Shown one piece after another: positions 37,301 to 47,365 of a DNA stretch of 64,000 bases. The notes under the pieces were generated by a model. It made no database searches. It was not told the origin of the DNA and saw nothing but the letters and a program-made list of their open reading frames with translations. Source of the stretch: Beta vulgaris subsp. vulgaris (lineage: Eukaryota > Streptophyta > Magnoliopsida > Caryophyllales > Amaranthaceae); the NCBI RefSeq assembly GCF_026745355.1, contig NC_079202.1, forward strand, positions 26,707,072 to 26,771,071. The letters run 5' to 3'. A program made the position numbers and the translations under genes. The number at the start of each line of letters is the position of its first letter. Within the stretch, counting starts at the first letter, position 1.

Positions 37301-40300
37301 GAAGAATAAGATTATAATAGGCTGAGCAGTTAGCTAGTAGTATTGATTCAAGAATGTAAAAAGATAGATTCACAACATTCAAGAGGCCGGAACCCTCCCT
37401 TACAGCAAAATGAAAAACTCTCAACTTCTGGATGGTTCTAATCTTTCTATGCTCTATTTTTTTCCACCAGATCATTCATCCTCTCTACAGCTGTCACGTC
37501 TCTCTCTACGGTTATTCCTGATTATTCCCTGTCACTGCTAGGTGTCCTAGTCCCACCTGCTACACTATCAGCCTCAGTATTTTCACTTCCAGAATCAGCA
37601 TCAGTATTCTCACTTCCAGAATCAGCCCTATTGTCAGCAGCAATCCTTTTGCCCTTTGACTTTCTCCTTGCATAAATTAGCTTGATAGGTGGCCTGGTAT
37701 ATGGGTGCATAACAGAATCCTGGCCAGGTTAGAATGAAGATGGTACTGCCTTCAATAAGGCTGTAGCTGATTCTTATTGGTGGCTAGTATGTATCTAAGA
37801 TGATTGATCTCCTATGATCTAAGTGTTCACTGCTTCATTGGTACTTTTAATTTTCATGGTGCATACTTGTTTATTTATATTTTGTACTTTTGATTGATGT
37901 TCTTACCACTTTGCAGAGGGGACAACTACAAATGGGAACTTTCTTCTTCCTTTCAAAACTGGTGCTTTCCTTGCAGGAGCTCCTGTTCTTCCTGTGATCC
38001 TTAGATATCCGTATCAAAGATTCAGTCCTGCCTGGGATTCGATATCTGGAGTGAGTTTCTATTGCAAATCATAAAATTCTATAAATAAATTAGCGGTTAT
38101 GCTTTAAGCTATAATTGGATCTCTTCTTTTCAGGTAAGGCATGTAATTTTACTCCTATGTCAATTTGTAAACTTTATGGAGGTAGTGAGGTTGCCTATCT
38201 ACTATCCCTCAAAAGAAGAGAAGGATGATCCCAAACTCTATGCCAATAATATGAGAAAGTTAATGGCTAACGAGGTATGCTTATTGTTATGACCAGTTAA
38301 CGAAGTTTAGTAAGTTTGTTAATTTCAGCTGAGAAAGTTCAAAAATTTTCCTAGTTGCTGCTTGATTTGAATCGTTCCAGATTCGTCTAGTTCCCGTGGG
38401 TTCAGTTAGATTTTTTCTTTTCTTTTTGTGGTCATTGACTTTCCAATTTTTGAATGTCTTAGTAAGAATTATTGTCCTGTTCAAGCTTTAGGCTGCAGTC
38501 ATTAGTATCAGATTCAACCATTTTGATTTTAAGTTTATGAAACATTATATGTGGAATTTCAGTTGCACCTTGATTGCACGACCACAACTCTTTGAACAGT
38601 AATGAAAATAGGGTAGTGCCATAGTGGACAAATGAAGAGGATCTGCTGCATCATGACATGTTTTTTGGCAACTTTTTACCTATTAATGAAAATAGTTTAT
38701 TTTTTTGATGATAAAAATGTATCCTAGTAATAGATAGGAACAAGTTGTACAACCTAGAAGCACAAGTTTTTTGATTGCAAAGCAGAAATAAGTATCCCAA
38801 GGCAATAAACAGAAAACCTCGTGTTGCAACCCCCCACATTTTCAGTTTTTTTTTTTTTTTTTTTTTTCTGTAGCTGCCTCCAATTTGAAAACCTCGTTGA
38901 AGTTCAGAAAAGCCAAAGCAGTTAAGTTATTTGCACTTTATTTTCTTTTCGAAGACCACATACGTGCTTTTGAAATAATAAAATAAATCTTAAAGCCTCC
39001 CATTACCCCTCGTTCCCATGATTCCGCTCCCAGCCATTGCTTTAATGCTTCCCCTCTTTCAACCTCCCTTCATAATAACAAACCATCCCGTCCACCTCGA
39101 CCTATGCCCCACCGGCCACCTGAACCAAAATCCCAGCCCATTTCTTGTTCTCTCCTCTAGACCAGGACAATCACCCAACCTGAACCACCCCATCACTGCC
39201 ATAACCCATGATCACCAAAGTCCCATTGTTACCACCACCAAGTGCTAGGATGTTACTCTATCTTCTTCATGATATACACATTTTGAATGACCATCTTCTC
39301 TTTGCATCTGTATGTGAGATGATATTAGTGTCAAGGTTTATCCATAGCACTTAGAAGTGTTCCTTGTCCACTTTGCAGCATGATGTGGTGATGTGCTACT
39401 TATATGATGAGGCATTTTTATGGTTTGCCCAAGTGTTTTCTGCAAACTTTTCCTTTTAGTTACAAAGGATGTTTGGAATTCCTTATTTTCTCAATAACTT
39501 TTTCTTACCTGTCAAAAATCAATCCTCCGCAAAGCGGGTTTTCGCCAATATAGCAATCCAAAACCTGATCTTTTTCTTCTAAAGCTGAACATTTTTATTA
39601 ATTCTGGATTAAAGGCTACTCGAATTCACACACTAAGTATAGCATTTTGTGTAATAATAAGCTATTATGTGAACCTTCCTAAACAAAACTCTAAGTATTG
39701 AATTCTTTAGATGTAACAAGATTTTCTGTTTGAACTTAAACATCAACTTTTTTCTGCTTTGCTACAATATATATGAATTAGCATGGCCTATGCAAGATGA
39801 GATTGTTTATGATCGCCGGTTGGTATCGTGTTGGTGTATGGGAGTCGAATTAAGGTTAATGCTAAGTTGGAAATGTGAAGACAATCGCCAATATCGCAAA
39901 AGGTTGAGGCTATAGGCTAAGGTGGAGTGAATTGGAGTAATAGAATGCCAGTATAGGTATTGAAAAGGAATTAAATGACTAACGAGGATGTAGTAACTTT
40001 AAATGGTAAGGATATACTCCTAAGTGCGTCTTTTAAGTGTTTTGTGTTCGATTTTTCAGAATGGAGATACTGGCCAATATATGACTCATAGACTATTCAC
40101 CGGTTCCAAATTGGATTAGATTGGACCAACCCGGACCGGACCAAAAACTGGAAATTCGAAAATTCAAGACACGAACACCCGGACGATTATACTAGGATTA
40201 TGACCGGACTAGACCAATAAATCCGGTCCAAGACACAGACCGGAATATTTTGGACCGGTTTCCTACATTCCTCTTAACCTTTTGTAATAGTTTTTACAAA

Positions 40301-41649
40301 ATATGGAAAAAGAAAAGAAAATTGTGAACAAAATTAATTGTACAACACCCTTTTTAAAAGTCTAAATAGCTGTAATATAATATTTGTATCCAACATATTG
40401 AAAGAAAAAACCATTCACATTAGTTGTTTATATGCATATTTTTAAATACAACTGGTCTGGTCCAAATCGGACCAGAAACCAGAAAATATTAAATAACCCG
40501 GAGACCCGACCAGATATCTTAGGTCTGGTCTAGTCTGGTCCGACGTTGGTCCGGTCATTCCGTTCCTGACCATTTTTTGAACACGCATACTCATGGGATT
40601 AGGTCTGGCTGGCTCCAATAGGAAGTTTCACAACTGGGATCTTGTGTGATCACAGCGTTTATTACTATACCAGCGTTATTCAGTGGTGATTAGCATATTA
40701 GACGTTGTGGATTGATTATGTCGAGTAGAGTTGCGCAACTGGGATATTGTACTATCGTAACTTGAATTCTTAGGGTCTTGAACCTGAAAATATCCGACAA
40801 GAACTCTGACCCATTTTATCCGTTTGACAAATCTTCTCTTACTGTAAGCACAAGCACAAAGTATGATTCAACAAATATGGTCTGCTCTAATATTTGTTCC
40901 CAGTTAGTTCTGAAATGTAAATTGTGTTGGCTGGTATCATCTTCATGATATTTTATGAGTTCGATCTAAGCTGGGATCATTGAGTATGGCTCAATGTAAA
41001 GATTGGGCTATCATCAATCATCATTGATGTTCATCATCGATGTGACTACTCTCAATAGAAACTGTCAGGAACTCCTATTGTTGTTTATATATGTTTTCGT
41101 TTAACAATGTTTAGACCTAATAATAACTCCTGAACTTGAAGCACCATCTGAGGCTTTTGGCATCTTGAGCATATTGGCTTTCTCTAGCTTCATTTGCAAG
41201 GCATCTCTTTTTGATATGATGTTTCTGTTTGTTTGCAGGGTAATTTGATACTATCAGATGTAGGATTGCCAGAGAAACGAACATACCATGCAGCTCTCAA
41301 TGGTAATAATAGCCTGCGTAGTGTTTTCCATCAGAAAACCGATTGAATCTATTTCGTTGCCTCCCCAATTGATACCTAGCTTCTGTTAGTCAGTCTTACT
41401 GATATTTATGATGAGTGTACGGCCATCTGCAGCCGTTTGATATATACATGCAAACTGGAGTTATGTGTGGTGTATATCATATGTGTATTTATGTACTAAT
41501 GTCACCTTCCCATTGTGTCAAAAATTTTAGAGGCTATCCTGGGTTTTCTTTTATGGTTTTAAGTGATTAAATTCCTTAAGACTGTTGTGCATACAGTAAA
41601 TCTGAATTGACTTTCTCGTCTTCCTGCAGGTTTTTTATGTCAAAGATAA
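22304..41649 (+). CDS. LPEAT1: lysophosphatidylethanolamine acyltransferase 1 (LPEAT1), nine exons
   Basis: Coding exons are 22304-22867, 23728-23847, 23935-23972, 28029-28093, 28182-28250, 37917-38050, 38134-38274, 41239-41302 and 41630-41649. All introns are GT-AG. The joined frame is 1215 bp, 404 residues plus TAA. Arabidopsis LPEAT1 is about the same length. The enzyme moves acyl groups from acyl-CoA to lysophospholipids, chiefly lyso-PE, in the endoplasmic reticulum. Visible features are a polar Asn/Gln-rich start (residues 1-50), a membrane segment at about 93-125, a 7-Gln run at 140-146, a second hydrophobic helix at about 165-182, H208-x4-D213 (NHISYLD, catalytic), GCVYVQR (245-251), FPEGT (284-288) and a VLPVIL block at about 315. 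No stop or frameshift was found, so the gene is probably functional. Intron sizes are 860, 87, 4056, 88, 9666, 83, 2964 and 327 bp. The ATG chosen is the first in the leader that opens the frame and fits the family N-terminus. Confidence 0.93.
23157..23500 (+). repeat. intron 1 segment shared with CACTA element A
   Basis: From TGTTAGGCTGATCACGA to CATGCTGAGAAATCT this stretch matches 47008-47365 nearly base for base, with small substitutions and an inserted few bases in the second copy. It lies wholly within LPEAT1 intron 1 and in the same orientation. See findings. Confidence 0.85.
23973..28028 (+). other. LPEAT1 intron 3 (4.1 kb), TE-rich
   Basis: It is bounded by AG|GTTAGC and CACAG|CAAGTG. 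Apart from the gypsy fragment at 26040-26760 I see no clear gene in it. The stretch 24600-25960 and the stretch after 26760 look non-coding. Confidence 0.75.
26040..26760 (+). pseudogene. Ty3/gypsy chromovirus reverse transcriptase-RNase H fragment
   Basis: 26070-26240 reads ILVYSKFQEQHQEHLHVVL then YANEQRCELGEWQVAYLGHV, the thumb-side part of gypsy reverse transcriptase just after the YxDD box. After frameshifts, 26460-26600 reads FTSISEKELMGIVLIVHKRR then IDQQSLKYSMEQR, the RNase H start. 26650-26740 matches the DALSRE linker. The fragment is on the gene's strand inside LPEAT1 intron 3. Stops and shifts show it is dead, and no LTRs were found. Confidence 0.75.
28355..28737 (-). repeat. chromovirus 3' LTR
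   Basis: On the minus strand it starts TGCAATGCATCC just after the purine tract and the LEDKV-coding region, and ends at GATTTAGCA. It aligns with 31768-32157 with many small differences. Confidence 0.7.
29311..29674 (-). pseudogene. chromovirus integrase core
   Basis: The block LLCSTTYHPHTDGQSKVVNK followed by CLETCKMFC is the diagnostic integrase signature (usually STAYHPQTDGQTEVVN). The upstream part (SIDFIEGLP) is on the other side of the MITE at 30477 and above. Small frame errors occur on both sides. Confidence 0.8.
29675..30476. mobile_element. PIF/Harbinger-like MITE (802 bp) inside the integrase
   Basis: The ends are AGGCCTGTTCTC and, read from the right, GGGTCTGTTCTC, flanked by TTA at 29672-29674 and 30477-30479. 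This fits Tourist/Harbinger (GGSCCTGTT start, TWA target). Just inside both ends are CAGTTCAGTTCAGCTC-type runs. The centre is ATT-rich with many ATTATT repeats. Removing it joins the SIDFIEGLP block to the rest of the integrase core. Confidence 0.8.
30526..31095 (-). pseudogene. chromovirus RNase H end and integrase zinc finger
   Basis: 30904-31095 encodes the RNase H C-terminus (SEKEVGLEYHKWFRKLLG...). 30526-30870 encodes the H2C2 integrase finger region (LLQLFHDSPCGGT...AAKWLWPEMRK). A short tandem duplication of a GGGGCATTGGTGCTGGCAG-like unit lies near 30538-30580. Confidence 0.75.
31096..31767. other. leader/deletion-junction region of the chromovirus
   Basis: No coding was recognised. 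A 36-bp or longer segment (GCCATTAAATCACCTAGATG then TCGTCGCTGCGAATC) occurs twice, near 31580 and 31741. Confidence 0.5.
31768..32157 (-). repeat. chromovirus 5' LTR
   Basis: Homologue of 28355-28737, sharing TCAGTAGGCTCAATAGG, ATTGTATTGATAATCC and GCCTTCTTCAATCTACTACT. Confidence 0.7.
32456..33489. mobile_element. hAT-like non-autonomous element (1034 bp)
   Basis: The terminal inverted repeats start CATAGTTCGAAAAT and, read from the right, CATAGTTTGAGAAC. The flanks are ACCCCTGC (32448-32455) and ACCCCTAC (33490-33497), an 8-bp duplication with one mismatch, as for hAT elements. Both ends carry GGTAACGGT/CGGTATCG-like subterminal motifs. No transposase was seen. The interior is A/G-rich on the + strand. 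Confidence 0.65.
33570..35650 (-). pseudogene. second chromovirus remnant in LPEAT1 intron 5
   Basis: On the minus strand, a reverse transcriptase FFDD box followed by a KSLDEH...LAK...FAKHQL region lies at about 35480-35620. An integrase MDIIEGLPKSKG block lies near 34725-34765, and a LEDKV C-terminal end near 34000. All are broken by stops. The order matches the chromovirus at 28355-32157 and the orientation is the same. The sequence below 34000 may be its 3' LTR. Confidence 0.65.
35690..37030. repeat. CGGGT/GGGTTGGGT-rich degenerate repeats
   Basis: Two blocks (35690-35900 and 36680-37030) are dense in TCGGGTT, GGGTTGGGTC and GGGTCAG motifs. I see no coding. Related motifs occur at 18640-18960 (reverse) and 45390-45600. 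Confidence 0.5.
37183..37714. mobile_element. solo LTR (532 bp) in LPEAT1 intron 5
   Basis: It starts TGTTAT and ends ATAACA, with a perfect 5-bp duplication GAATC at 37178-37182 and 37715-37719. No internal region is present. The TGTTAT...ATAACA ends and short size fit a Ty1/copia LTR. A short minus-strand frame at 37522-37710 with a duplicated DADSGSENTE motif lies within it and is unlikely to be a gene by itself. Confidence 0.82.
38275..41238 (+). other. LPEAT1 intron 7 (3.0 kb)
   Basis: Mostly non-coding. It includes a T run of about 21 (38848-38869) and a GGACC-rich foldback block at 40044-40586. Confidence 0.7.
40044..40586. mobile_element. possible hAT-like MITE or foldback repeat
   Basis: The block starts GTGTTCGATTTTTCAGAATG and ends with the loose inverse (GTGTTCAAAAAATGGTCAG read from the right). 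Inside are facing ACCGGACC/GGTCCGGT motifs. No target duplication was found, so the class is uncertain. Confidence 0.4.
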
Positions 41650-44281
41650 TTTGGGTTCGCCTCTGTATATTCATTGTCTTGTCTTTTATTTAAGGAAGTT
41701 ATAGGGGAAAAAAAAGAAGAAAATATACATTAAGTTATTAGTGCATTCTCACAATGCCCTCTAATGAGAATGCTGAATTTTGGGTTTCTGATGATACTTT
41801 GGTAAAGAGGTGGCAAACAAGCGCTCATTACCATCATTCTCTCATCATTTCGAGGGTTTCGAGATCCAGGATGTTTTTATATCAAGTGAAAAAGCCTCAT
41901 GTCTTGTTATGGAGTGGGGGTTGTTTTGCTTTGATTCTCTCTAAGGATCCTTCCAATGCGGAAAAAAACATCAATGTTAGTTATAACGAAGTAGCTAACA
42001 TATAAAGCAGTTTTAAGGTAAGAGACCCTCTTGGTCGGGTATAGGATACAAAGAGCATTCCACTGTTTTTTGGGGGTACGGGTTCATGTATCTTCTACTT
42101 CATATTAAATTGACTTGTCATATTGTTAATTGTTGTTATACTAGCATTAACCAGCCTACAGTGTATAAAATATATAGGCTTATGACTTTTGTGGGTCTCC
42201 CTACTATTATTGATTATTCACACCCTTATACCATTCAACACCACGGTCTTTTTTTGCGTACTCATTCCGTCCTATTGATCAATTTATCTGACGCTGCTAT
42301 TGTTTTTGAGCCCTTAGTTAGGGATTAAATAGTCTGATTTTATCGTTATTGGCAAATAGAAATGTTATTGCTTTAATTTTTTTTCCTATTCAATTGTTTG
42401 ATTTTGACCTTTGCACTATTGCTTTCAATTTTCTAATTAGTATATAGAAACAAATATTATCATGTAAAATGTGGTTAAATGTATATTTTCATAATAATAA
42501 CTTATTGTTAACTATTACTAAGTGATAAATTAAGATTTTAATTGTCCAAGTTGTGCATGGACAAGTGTGAAAGTGATTGAACAATTTAATAAAAACAAAG
42601 ATATTATGATTTTCTTTTGGAAGAATTTAAATATTTTGATGTATATACATTTTAGGAATGTACTTTCTTCGTTTTTTTTTTGTTCCTGTTTATTCATTGG
42701 CAAGTTTCAATATGTTCCTATTTTGAATTTCTTTTTTTTTACATAAAGTAATTTTATGGCTTAAATTCTCATTGGTTTTATGTTGTAATAATTGTGTTCA
42801 CTATTTAATAGCCAATTTTTTTTTTAACTCTTTTACCCTTTTAATTGTTGTTTTATTGGTTGCCTAACATATACTAACCTCCGTTTCTTTTTAAGTGACA
42901 CACTTTTTGTTTTCACGTTTGCCAATGCATTATTTTATTAGAGTAACCTATAATAAGAAGCTGCAACTTGTAAAAATATTAAGTCACCTCATACATATTA
43001 GGAAACTTATAAGGTGAAGGTCAGGGTATAAGTAAGACTATTAGAGTTGCCTATGTAGAAGGTGCGACTCGTACAACTCATCTGACAGAGGGTAATAAAT
43101 GAACGGAATGAGAATTTTAATTGTAATGTTATAAGCGAAGCACCCTTAGAATTTCCATGGGGAGGTAATTTCAACCTTCATGTTTGTGTTTTTTTTTTCA
43201 TGGGAAAGCAATCTCACCCCTAACCATATGTTTTTTCCTCCAAGGGGAAACAATTTGCAATAACACTCATTACCACTTACAAAGTGATATTGCATGGGTA
43301 TGAAAATTTAAAAAGAAAACTAGACATTTTAAGATAAATTAGCATTGCCATGGAAATGAACAATGTTTACAAATTTACACATATATTCATTCCCATTACC
43401 ACCATTTAAAACCAACTACTAAACGGCCGGGTAAGCCTATCAAGTAGTCTCATACATATTAGGCGATTTAATGGGTGTTATATCGAGTTAGAACCCAATT
43501 TTGATATACCTAATGATCACCTAATAAGTAGACTAATATGTATGCGGTGACTCGATAGATTTACGAGCCACACTTTACACGTCACCCTGATAGTCCAACT
43601 TATTAGGGTAGAAGTTGGACTTTAGAGTCCCTTGTGTATAAAGAGTGACTCGTAAATTTATTGAATCGTCTCGTACATATTAGGCGCCTTACTAGGTGTT
43701 TTGTTGATTATCATACCAACCTTACTAATTTAATTATAATTTTTTTTTTTATAAAGAGTACCTTTGGTCTAGTGGCATTAACTTTTGCTGCCATTATTCC
43801 AACCGAATTTAGCAAAGAAAGGCCAGACACTTCTGCTGCCTTCATGAACGCAAACCTTGATAACGAAAATATGTATGGCAGATTTGTAGTCGTATTGTTT
43901 CGCCTACGCGGGATGAGTGCGTATTTCACTAACTCATTGTAATGGTTTTATTTTAAACGTTTTTGAAGTCGCCAACAAGTCTTTAACGGTACTCATAAAC
44001 CTAATTGAATACTGAAAAGCCTTGGAACAACTTTGGGACTTATACAATGCAGATTTTTCCGACATAACTCCATAGATGGTCAATGAACCAAAAATTGAGT
44101 TTGGGGGTAAAGGTACGAACACGGTCAGGAACCACGTTCATCCGTTGCTGGCCTCTACTTAATATTGATTCATGTCAATTTTTATGTATACGATTAATCA
44201 TAAAATATTTGTATGCACTCTAAAAATAATTTATTTTAGATTAGTTCATTAAACACATGAAGAACTATCTTTTTAGTTATA
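41650..44281. other. LPEAT1 3' end and intergenic DNA, no gene recognised
   Basis: The LPEAT1 3' UTR must start at 41650. Short + frames at 41754-42005 and 42086-42328 have no recognisable domain. Between 42960 and 43700 the motif CATACATATTAG appears in direct and inverted copies with GTGACTCG-like flanks, which suggests old foldback MITEs. Confidence 0.5.
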
Positions 44282-45389
44282 TGTTATTGACGAGACGTTG
44301 TAAACTCGTTAAATATAACATAAATTACCTAAGATAGGATAAGTATGGTCGAATTCACAAGGGAGTAGGGTTAATGAAGGGTTAATTTGCTTATTACAAT
44401 GAGCTAAATCTATTTTTGATTTTTTTGAAAGTTCAACAATGATTCTAAAGTCTAAGTAAACTTGGTTATTAGCATATTAAATTAACAAGTCAATTAAATG
44501 AGATAAATGAGGGTAAAAGAACTAGGGGATTCACCAACATTCAATACAAGAATCCAATCATCAAAATCAAGGGGAAACAAATGAGGGTTCACAAGGGGAA
44601 AAATCACGCATATGAGAACTCTAATTACTCTCTCGAGCTAATTAGAGAAGCTTGATTAGTTACTCATTACCTATTTTCATGGCATGAACAATTAATCTAG
44701 CTAAATCAAGCACAATATGATTAATCAAGCTTCCTTAAACTAGAAAATACCTATTTTTCATGGAGATCATAGTCTAGAAACCAAATTCCTAGCTTCATCT
44801 CTCAATCCTTCATTAGGAATTCCAAATATACAAGTGAAGTGCTGATCAAGCACCCAACAAACCAAATCAAGTAAGTTTGATCAACAAGTTCTACCCCAAA
44901 TGTTAACCTCCTAACCTAGATTTAGAATCTAAAGAGTAAATGAAGGTTACATTTGTTGTCCTAGTAAGAAACTACTCATACATCATGGAAATAAAGCAAA
45001 ATAAAATTTCAAATAAATTTATCACCATAACCTTGGAGGAAAGAGAGAAGGGAAAATAATAAACTAATAGAACAAGATCTAAGCAAACAAAGGATGAAAT
45101 AAACAAGAATAGAGAAAAAGAAATGAAATAAGTAACATATTACCAACTTTTGAGCTTGCATAAATGTGAAAATGGAGTTCAAAAATTTCAAACCTTAACT
45201 TTGTCTCTCCTAGGATTCTAAAGTTTGAATGTTAAAACAAAATTTAATCTCTTAAATCTCCAAATAAAATTGCTTAACCTAAAATAAGAGTAGTTTCTCT
45301 TATATAGTCCTAAAATAAGATAAGGTTAATTACAATAAAGCACCCATACAAAAGCATCACAATAAAGAAATAAATTTTGAAAAATACTG

Positions 45390-45605
45390 CTACTCGAGTG
45401 GGTGTCCAGGGCGGGTTACGTGATCAGGAACGAATAATGACCTCTCAAAACCTAATTCGGGGGGGTCAAGTGAACCCGAGCACTCGGGTCAACAGACCAG
45501 GGCGGGTCACAAACCAACCCGGGCGGATCGAGTGATCAAGAAGCAGTGGTGCAGCTGACTGGGCTGACCCGGGTGGGTCAGGTGACCCGGGCCCTCCAGT
45601 CAACT
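45390..45605. repeat. GC-rich ACCCGGG/CGGGTCA repeats in the LTR
   Basis: Several imperfect copies of GGGCGGGTCA, CCCGGGC and GGGTCAGGTGACCCGGG lie in otherwise AT-rich DNA. The position inside the LTR parallels the GGTGCGCCCGCACC array of the TR-GAG LTR. Confidence 0.6.
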
Positions 45606-47007
45606 CTCTTCTCTCCTTTTTCTCTTTTTTTGATCCCATTGATGCTCCATTTCTTCAATGCATTGCCTAGGGTTTGAGCAATGGTCCTCGAAAGAGGCTA
45701 CTAAATCCTGAAATAACGCTAGTGGAAAAAACTGCATGTGCTACTTGTCAAGTGCTTCGGTTGAATAATCAACCCAAGCACTTGTGGATATTTTAATATT
45801 AAAAATTCACAAGTGCTTGGGTTGACTAGTCCACCAGAGCACTTGATGTCAAGTGCTCCGTTTGACAAGTCAACCCAAGCACTTGCACTTGCACATAACC
45901 ATATCGCTTCACTTTATTAGTCTTCCCTCAGTTAATTTGGAACCCTCAAGAACTCAGAAATCCTCCTTCGCTTCCGTCATGTTACTGCACTCAAACTCCT
46001 CCCTCAAGAAATAACCCGTCGTGCTACTCGCTTCTCGTCCGTCCGTTGAACCTTCTCGTCCTCCTCCTTCGCTTCCGTCGTGCTACTCGCTTCTCCGCCG
46101 AACCTTCTCGTCCTCCTCCGTCGCTTGGGTGAAGGCTGCACAATCTTAGCGCTTCTCCATCGAACCTTCTCGTCCTCCTCCGTCGCACTCGCTTCTGAGC
46201 GATTCCATTTGGTGAGTGTTTTCGATTTTTCATTATTTTTGACCTAATTTCAGTAATTTCAGTTTCAAGATTACGTTATTTTTGAAACCACACAAATTCG
46301 CCAAATAAATTTGCCTATAATTAGAAACAGTGGATTGAAATTTCTTAACTTGTTAATGGTGGAGAACTACAAAAATTGACCCATTAAAACTAGGGTTTTT
46401 CTTAACTAAAAATCAGATTCCAATGCTCAAATTTATTGCTAATCACAGAACCGATCAAGTTGAAATCCAAAAATCTCCACCATAGTTTAAAGCTTTTGCA
46501 GCATAAGATAAGGTATAATCTTAACAACAAAAAACGATCTTTTTTTTTTCTTTGTGGTTGTGCAAAAATAGAAGATTGTTACCTCGTATATGCCCACAAG
46601 AGTGAAGCGAGTTGAAGTATAATCTTAGATTAGTAGAAACTAGAGAAGTAGTTGTTTCAACATTTGGCCGCTTGGGGATAAGAATAGTTCCCGGGATACA
46701 CTTTGCTTTCTTAAACCTATTTGGTAAATGCTTTCAGTCTCCCACTCCCACAAACCTAATCCAACTTCAATATGCTCTCAGAGTATCTGAAGAAAACTAG
46801 TAGATTAGTGCCAATTCCATGAAGATCAGTGAGAATAAGAGGTGAATCATGGTCGATTACTTAAAATTTTGGACCCTAGAGGAGAGAGAATAGTGAGTGA
46901 GAGAGGCTAGAGGGTATATTTTGCAGAGTTAGGGTTGTAATTTTTGCAAGCGGACCTTTAGAGAGCTTGTGTTTAGTTTAGTAGTTGTAGTTGGTGTTTA
47001 TTTCTTT

Positions 47008-47365
47008 TGTTAGGCTGATCACGACGAATTGAATTTTCTATGGGAGACTGGTTAATCAACTTCCCCTAATTTTGGATTTTCGGGTGGATATGAAGTTGTT
47101 GCGTGAAACCATACTTGGAAAGAATGAATAATTCTCTCTTAGATTTTGAGCCTTTTGTTTTTACTATGTATGAGGGTTGATATTAGATTTTGTTTATCTC
47201 AATGAAAAGGAAGTTCGAATCATTGCAATAGTATGTGTTAGTTTTTTGATATCGTTGCTATAGTTAAAGATTCCTTAATTTGTGCACATAACCTGAAAAG
47301 ACATTTGTTATCAAATGGAGGTACTAATTGTTTGTACATGCTGAGAAATCTTTTTGACATCAAAT
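47008..47365 (+). repeat. copy of LPEAT1 intron 1 segment inside CACTA A
   Basis: It matches 23157-23500. Both copies run in the same direction as LPEAT1 and the transposase. Similarity begins abruptly at TGTTAGGCTGATCACGA and ends after CTGAGAAATCT. Confidence 0.85.

Larger units (their letters stand above)
28251..37916 (+). other. LPEAT1 intron 5 (9.7 kb), site of several TE insertions
   Basis: The intron splits the codon for Glu286 of the FPEGT motif (CCAG|GTGATT ... TTGCAG|AGGGGACA). It contains a deleted chromovirus with a nested MITE, an hAT-like element, another chromovirus remnant, CGGGT-rich repeats and a solo LTR. To make the protein, correct splicing must bridge all of this. Confidence 0.85.

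Noticed and set aside
37522..37710. Minus-strand 62-residue frame with DADSGSENTE repeats as a gene
   Set aside because: It lies entirely within a solo LTR bounded by GAATC duplications and is isolated from any coding partner.
41754..42328. Two small + frames after LPEAT1
   Set aside because: No recognised domain, no sign of splice or promoter structure. More likely 3' UTR or intergenic sequence.
46024..46233. Minus-strand Arg-rich frame
   Set aside because: It is the antisense of CTTCTCGTCCTCCTCC repeats in the CACTA A leader, a low-complexity artefact.
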